Assembly (NCBI GenBank): GCA_900555615.1
Contig: USMB01000014.1
Location: 1-35,187 of the forward strand
DNA from: an uncultured Clostridium sp.
GTDB lineage: Bacteria > Bacillota > Clostridia > TANB77 > CAG-508
DNA: 35,187 nt
Direction of reading: 5' to 3'
Part shown: piece after piece, positions 32,120-35,187 of the stretch
Position numbering within the stretch: the stretch's first letter is position 1
Layout of the letters: every line of letters begins with the position of its first letter
Notes under the pieces: model-generated
What the model saw: the letters and a program-made list of their open reading frames with translations, nothing else
The model's database searches: none
Told to the model about the DNA's origin: nothing
Position numbers and translations under genes: made by a program

Positions 32120-32262
32120 GCCTAAAAAACTATGAATAGTTTTTTAGCAATCCAAAATAAAAAAGTGAATTTTTATTTTGGATTGAATGGGGTGTGGGGT
32201 GATGCCCTGCCACACGAAACACTTTTTGAAGCAGTAAGCTAAAAAAGTGTTGTAGTGTGTTA
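32120..32262 (+). other. oriT: oriT of MobV (pMV158) type
   Basis: Four hairpins lie in tandem: CTAAAAAACTAT/ATAGTTTTTTAG (32122-32147), a 16-bp stem CAATCCAAAATAAAAA with its complement (32148-32185), GTGTGG/CCACAC (32192-32215), and AACACTTTTT/AAAAAGTGTT (32218-32251). The last is followed at once by TAGTGTGTTA (32253-32262), identical to the nick region known from pMV158 and relatives (TAGTGTG/TTA). The nick would fall between 32259 and 32260. The MobV relaxase gene starts 99 bases downstream. Confidence 0.8.
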
Positions 32263-32310
32263 CAAGACAATTAAAAAAGAGCAGAATTTAAGAAATAAAT
32301 GTGTCTTATT

Positions 32311-32338
32311 AGCTAGTATCACTAAGAAGAAACTAGCT
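32311..32338. repeat. Short inverted repeat upstream of mobV
   Basis: AGCTAGT (32311-32317) and ACTAGCT (32332-32338) flank 14 bases, just before the AGGAGGAGG ribosome binding site. Possible operator or leader hairpin for relaxase autoregulation. Confidence 0.4.
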
Positions 32339-32360
32339 GAAGAGGAGGAGGTTAGATAAT

Positions 32361-33548
32361 ATGAGTTATGCAATAATTAGAAATACAAAATACAAAAGAG
32401 AAAATCTGAAGGGAATATATAGACACAATGAAAGAAGAAATAAGAATTATTCAAATGGAAATATAGATAAAGAAAAGTCATATTTGAACTATTCAATAAA
32501 ATCTCCACAATATAGTTATGAAAAAGAATTTGATAGAATAAAAGAAAAATATGATTTAAAAGGACAAATAAAAACGGTAAGTAATATAGCTTGTGAATAT
32601 ATAATAACATCAGATAAAGAATTTTTTGAAACAATAGGAGAAGAAGAAACAAAAAGATACTTTGAAACTGCATATAATTTCGTAGCTGAATATAAAAATT
32701 TAGGCGAACAATATATAATGTCTGCAAAAGTGCATATGGATGAGGAAACTCCACATATGCACTTAATTTTTTTACCTGTTGTTCATACCAAGGATAAAGA
32801 AGGTAATGACATTAATAAATTAGCTTGTAGCGAATTTTGGAAATCTAAAGATAGTTATAAACAACTTCAAAATGCTTTTTATGATTATATGATATCTAAT
32901 AATTTTGAACTGGAAAGAGGTCTGGCAAAAGAAGAAACAGGAAGAGAACATATAGATTCGAAAAGATATAAAGAAATAACTAATTTTGAAAAAACAAAAG
33001 AAACATTAAAGAATATAAAATTAGAATTGCCGAATGTTCCAAATATTGATGATATTAATATCAATAGATTGTCAAAGAAAAGAGATGAAAAAATTTTAGA
33101 AGAAATCATAAAACCAAAAGATGATGTTATTCAAAATTTATACAAAGATAATTTGAATTTACACAGAGAATTATCAAGACAAACTAAAATAATTGAAGAA
33201 GCAGAAAAATATCAAAAAGAAAGAGATTCAATAATTACAGATAATGAAAAATTGCACAATCAAGTAGAAAATATTCAAGCAGAATATAAAGAAAAAGAAT
33301 CTGATATGGAATGGAAATATAAAAGTAAAATAAAAAGTTTGGAAAAAGAAAATAACCATTTGCACAAAGTAGTAGATAAGTTTTATGAGACAGTAGAAAA
33401 ATTTATAGATTGGATTTGTCAAAAAATTGGTATTGGAGAATCTAAAGAGTTAGTTAGAGAATTTGAAAAAGAAACTAATATGTATATTGATCCAGAGAAA
33501 CAACTAAAAAAAGAAGAAATAGCAAAAGAATGGGATTTGGAAATATAA
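32361..33548 (+). CDS. mobV: MobV-family relaxase (Mob/Pre)
   Basis: The 395-residue relaxase nicks oriT and leads DNA transfer when a helper conjugation system is present. Motif I is HNERRN with His22, the same position as the catalytic His of pMV158 MobM. Motif III, HMDEETPHMHLIFLPV near residues 125-140, carries the metal-binding HxDExxPHxH pattern. The tail (about 230-340) is a long coiled coil for oligomerisation or membrane contact. ATG 32361 follows GAGGAGGAGG. The adjacent oriT with the matching nick sequence makes a complete mobilisation unit. A hairpin after the stop codon ends the gene. Confidence 0.94.
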   Translation: MSYAIIRNTKYKRENLKGIYRHNERRNKNYSNGNIDKEKSYLNYSIKSPQYSYEKEFDRIKEKYDLKGQIKTVSNIACEYIITSDKEFFETIGEEETKRYFETAYNFVAEYKNLGEQYIMSAKVHMDEETPHMHLIFLPVVHTKDKEGNDINKLACSEFWKSKDSYKQLQNAFYDYMISNNFELERGLAKEETGREHIDSKRYKEITNFEKTKETLKNIKLELPNVPNIDDININRLSKKRDEKILEEIIKPKDDVIQNLYKDNLNLHRELSRQTKIIEEAEKYQKERDSIITDNEKLHNQVENIQAEYKEKESDMEWKYKSKIKSLEKENNHLHKVVDKFYETVEKFIDWICQKIGIGESKELVREFEKETNMYIDPEKQLKKEEIAKEWDLEI

Positions 33549-33572
33549 GAGCAAACAAATTTATTTGCTCTT
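33547..33572. terminator. Hairpin between convergent mobV and RHH genes
   Basis: AAGAGCAAA (33547-33555) pairs with TTTGCTCTT (33564-33572). The T-run is weak; it may serve both directions. Confidence 0.55.
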
Positions 33573-33579
33573 ATAACTA

Positions 33580-33768
33580 CTATTTCATATGTTTTAATGC
33601 AAATTCACAAGCAGATACTACGAACCCATTAAAAGAATATTCTTTTTTATCTAATCCTTCATTAGCTTTGTCAACAATTTCGATGATTTGAGAATTTATT
33701 TCAACAGGAAACCTAATACTTTTATAAATGTTGGCTTCGGTAGATTTTTTCATAACAAATTTATCCAT
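33580..33768 (-). CDS. Ribbon-helix-helix-type small protein, 62 aa
   Basis: The product contains the beta strand YKSIRFPVEINSQII followed by helices EIVDKANEG and SFNGFVVSACEFALKHM, the layout of Arc/CopG-like DNA-binding proteins. AAAAGAGG precedes the ATG (complement of 33766-33768). On mobilizable elements such proteins often repress transfer genes or help the relaxase at oriT; here it is convergent with mobV. The target is unknown. Confidence 0.75.
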   Translation of the reverse strand: MDKFVMKKSTEANIYKSIRFPVEINSQIIEIVDKANEGLDKKEYSFNGFVVSACEFALKHMK

Positions 33769-33822
33769 AAATATAACCTCTTTTCATATTATTTTTAAAT
33801 CTATTGAAATTATACTTAAAAT

Positions 33823-34032
33823 ATGGTATATAAAAATAACCGAAATACAGTTATAAAAACAAGAAAGGAAGAATTAAAAAAGTTATGGATGGAGTATTAC
33901 TTTTATTTAAGTAAATTGCCAGAAGAAGAAAGAAGAAATCAAATATTATTACTAATTGGATTTTTTATTGTATTGTTTATAATAGGAGGGATTGGTGAAT
34001 TTATTAGACATAAATTCAATAAAAAGAAATAG
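33823..34032 (+). CDS. Small single-pass membrane protein, 69 aa
   Basis: A charged N-terminal helix (TRKEELKKLWMEYYFYLSKL, EEERRNQ) leads to one membrane helix at about residues 42-62 (ILLLIGFFIVLFIIGGIGEF) and a basic tail. The start at ATG 33823 lacks a good ribosome binding site, so expression is less certain. I do not recognise a family. It lies between the RHH gene and the DGR-type target and could belong to either module. Confidence 0.5.
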   Translation: MVYKNNRNTVIKTRKEELKKLWMEYYFYLSKLPEEERRNQILLLIGFFIVLFIIGGIGEFIRHKFNKKK

Positions 34033-34078
34033 TACAATTTAAATATATATAATTAAATAAATTCAAAGTTTACAAAAT

Positions 34079-34107
34079 TTGCAAAATGCAAGAAAATGTG
34101 GTATTAT
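34079..34107 (+). promoter_or_regulatory. Promoter of the DGR-type target gene
   Basis: TTGCAA at 34079-34084, 17 bases, TATTAT at 34102-34107. A small hairpin ATGGC-AATA-GCCAT follows near 34115-34130 and a strong ribosome binding site AAGGAGG at 34155-34163. Confidence 0.6.
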
Positions 34108-34170
34108 TAACATAATGGCAATAGCCATGTTGAAACCGTTATAAAATTATCACTTAAGGAGGTATAAACT

Positions 34171-35076
34171 ATGAAACGGTATGAAAAATTTGTGCTTGAG
34201 GCAGAAACAGGTATAACCTTTGAAGTCTCAGAGGGAACAAGTGGAGAGTTAATTATCAGAGCTCTGAACATTGCTACAGCTAATGTCTATTCTACAAACT
34301 ATGTAAATCCTCCAATTCCAGAAGGATATAAGCATATCTGTGGAGAATGGAACAATGGATTTGTAATTGAAAGATGTTCTGATGGAAACCAGTTTGTATG
34401 GATTCCTGTTGGAAGTCTTGACTCTAATGGAACACTTGATGGAGAACATTTTTCGGAGAAATTCGGCAGACGAAATTACATTAACGATGAATTTTCGGAT
34501 CATGGATTCAATGAAGCTTTAAATGGTGAACTGCTTGAACAACTTGAAAGTGTCAAAAAATATGGGGGATTTTATATTTCTCGCTATAACATTTCCAAGA
34601 GTTCAGCAGGAAAACCGCAGTCGGTAAAAGGAGTTATGCCGTGGGTAAACATCAATTTTGATGATGCCAAGAAGGTTGCATCCACTATTGAAGATAATGA
34701 AGCAGTTAAGAGTCATCTGACTTTTGGTGCAGAATATGATTCGGTATTGGAGTGGTTTATTAAAACGGAAATTAAAACTCGTGCTGAAATTGCAGAGGAC
34801 TCTACTGAATGGGGCAATCATTGGAATACAGAGAATCCTCCGAGGAAAGTAGTTGAAACAGGAAGCAGAGAAGAATGGTGTGCTAATAACATCTACGACT
34901 TTGCAGGTAATGTAGATGAATGGACACAAGAACAGAATAATAGTTCGTATCGTGTTATCCGTGGTGGCTGTTGCAACATTAATGGGAACAATTTTCCTGT
35001 CGCCTATCGCTATTACGACTGTCCTAATAACTACTATCGCAACACTGGTTTTCGTGCCACGCTTTATATTAAGTAG
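34171..35076 (+). CDS. DGR-type variable protein with FGE-sulfatase/C-type-lectin fold
   Basis: The 301-residue protein starts at ATG 34171 after AAGGAGG. Residues about 75-300 match the formylglycine-generating-enzyme-like C-type lectin fold used by DGR targets: GFVIERCSDGNQFVWIPVG, YGGFYISRYNIS, PWVNINFDDAKKVAS, LTFGAEYDSVLEWFIK, NIYDFAGNVDEWTQE and the closing YRVIRGG...TGFRATLYIK. In the last 45 residues the ligand-facing positions are nearly all encoded by NNY codons (TGT, TGC, ATT, TTT, TAT, TAC, GAC, AAC, AAT), as expected when adenines of AAY template codons are mutagenised. No signal peptide or membrane helix is visible, so it is probably cytoplasmic or exported by an unusual route. 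Codon use and G+C differ from the flanking genes. The ligand is unknown. A catalytic FGE is unlikely, since the diversified surface suggests binding. Confidence 0.85.
   Translation: MKRYEKFVLEAETGITFEVSEGTSGELIIRALNIATANVYSTNYVNPPIPEGYKHICGEWNNGFVIERCSDGNQFVWIPVGSLDSNGTLDGEHFSEKFGRRNYINDEFSDHGFNEALNGELLEQLESVKKYGGFYISRYNISKSSAGKPQSVKGVMPWVNINFDDAKKVASTIEDNEAVKSHLTFGAEYDSVLEWFIKTEIKTRAEIAEDSTEWGNHWNTENPPRKVVETGSREEWCANNIYDFAGNVDEWTQEQNNSSYRVIRGGCCNINGNNFPVAYRYYDCPNNYYRNTGFRATLYIK
34951..35076 (+). other. Probable DGR variable region (VR)
   Basis: Nineteen codons between 34969 and 35046 are of the NNY type expected from AAC/AAT template codons; they are interspersed with adenine-poor invariant codons such as CGT, GGT, GGC, CCT, GTC, GCC and CGC. 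The invariant end GGT TTT CGT GCC ACG CTT matches the usual Gly-Phe-Arg end of DGR lectin-fold targets and would hold the initiation-of-mutagenic-homing sequence. The template repeat is not in the window. Confidence 0.8.
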
Positions 35077-35121
35077 CACTGACCACTGTAAAACTATCCT
35101 AATTTGTTTCAAAACACAGAT

Positions 35122-35166
35122 AGAAGGAGAGAACTTTGAAATTTCAGAGTCTCTTCTTCTTTTTTT
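35122..35166 (+). terminator. Long hairpin with T-run after the variable region
   Basis: AGAAGGAGAGA (35122-35132) pairs with TCTCTTCTTCT (35150-35160), and the interior CTTTGAAA/TTTCAGAG nearly closes it completely. A T7 run (35160-35166) follows. It is a good intrinsic terminator; in DGRs a hairpin or cruciform just after the variable region also aids homing, so it may have two roles. Confidence 0.75.
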
Positions 35167-35179
35167 GAAAGGGGGATAT

Positions 35180-35187
35180 ATGAGATG
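35180..35187 (+). CDS. Start of a further gene, cut by the window end
   Basis: GAAAGGGGG at 35167-35175 followed by ATG at 35180-35182 looks like the start of the next gene. Only Met-Arg is visible. In many DGR cassettes an accessory protein gene (avd) or a second target comes here; nothing in the window can decide. Confidence 0.35.

Larger units (their letters stand above)
30008..35187. mobile_element. Left part of a mobilizable element inserted in the glucan synthase gene
   Basis: Family similarity of the glucan synthase stops after the codons for GGQYTH (ending about 30006), and the following DNA carries an ATPase gene, a winged-helix protein, an oriT, a MobV relaxase, a ribbon-helix-helix protein and a DGR-type target gene. 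This is a coherent mobilizable element, without its own mating apparatus in view. The far end, any integrase and the rest of the synthase gene are beyond the window. Within it, the gene at 34171 has visibly higher G+C and different codon use from its neighbours. Confidence 0.75.

Noticed and set aside
34171..35076. Active formylglycine-generating enzyme
   Set aside because: The fold matches, but the C-terminal surface is made of hypervariable-type codons and no sulfatase partner is nearby; a binding role fits better.
34603..35112. 169-codon minus-strand ORF over the DGR-type gene
   Set aside because: It is antisense to a gene with strong promoter, ribosome binding site and fold evidence; long antisense frames are common over NNY-rich sequence.

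Overview
The window is an AT-rich stretch (by eye about 30% G+C) of a spore-forming, low-GC Firmicute, most likely a gut-type member of the Clostridia. The evidence is the Bacillus/Clostridium cell-division and sporulation order murA - divIB - two DUF881 genes - sbp - ftsA - ftsZ - spoIIGA - sigE, plus radA-disA, S20 and RecD2. Codon use is strongly AT-biased. The core genes are bracketed by two integrated mobile elements whose outer ends lie outside the window.

Region 1 (1 to about 3308) is the right end of an integrative element. It holds an unresolved, possibly structured segment, a 54-residue ORF, a Bro-N/DinD-like antirepressor-type gene, a cluster of odd-length palindromes, and a large serine recombinase. 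The recombinase runs into the chromosome inside murA, exactly at the Gly-Gly-Cys codons of the catalytic loop, and its stop codon is made of murA DNA. Only the 3' three quarters of murA (3305-4216) is present here.

Region 2 (about 4217-12309) is the division/sporulation cluster: a MITE-like inverted repeat, divIB, two DUF881 proteins, small basic protein, ftsA (behind phased A-tracts and a good promoter), ftsZ, spoIIGA (apparently with a non-ATG start), an unexpected HNH/ParB-like gene, and sigE. SpoIIGA is the protease that activates pro-sigma-E, so these genes link septum formation to mother-cell gene expression. sigG does not follow sigE here.

Region 3 (about 12310-22402) is housekeeping: a PLP enzyme of the aluminium-resistance/methionine gamma-lyase type, an orphan OmpR-type response regulator, a small membrane protein, radA-disA (DNA repair and c-di-AMP checkpoint), a membrane-anchored cyclophilin, another small membrane protein, rpsT, recD2 and an unrecognised Lys/Glu-rich protein.

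Region 4 (22470 to about 30007) is a giant cyclic beta-1,2-glucan synthase-type gene (GT84 plus GH94) that is broken twice: an internal frameshift near 24830, and loss of its C-terminus at about 30008, where a second element begins. A strong hairpin in front of it buries its Shine-Dalgarno sequence.

Region 5 (about 30008-35187) is the left part of a mobilizable element: an AAA+ ATPase (DUF4143) behind a perfect consensus promoter, a winged-helix replication-type protein, an oriT with a pMV158-like nick sequence, a MobV relaxase, a ribbon-helix-helix protein, a small membrane protein, and a formylglycine-generating-enzyme/C-type-lectin-fold protein. The C-terminus of the last has the codon signature of a diversity-generating retroelement (DGR) variable region. 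This is the most interesting object here. The template repeat, Avd and reverse transcriptase are not in the window and would be expected just downstream of 35187.
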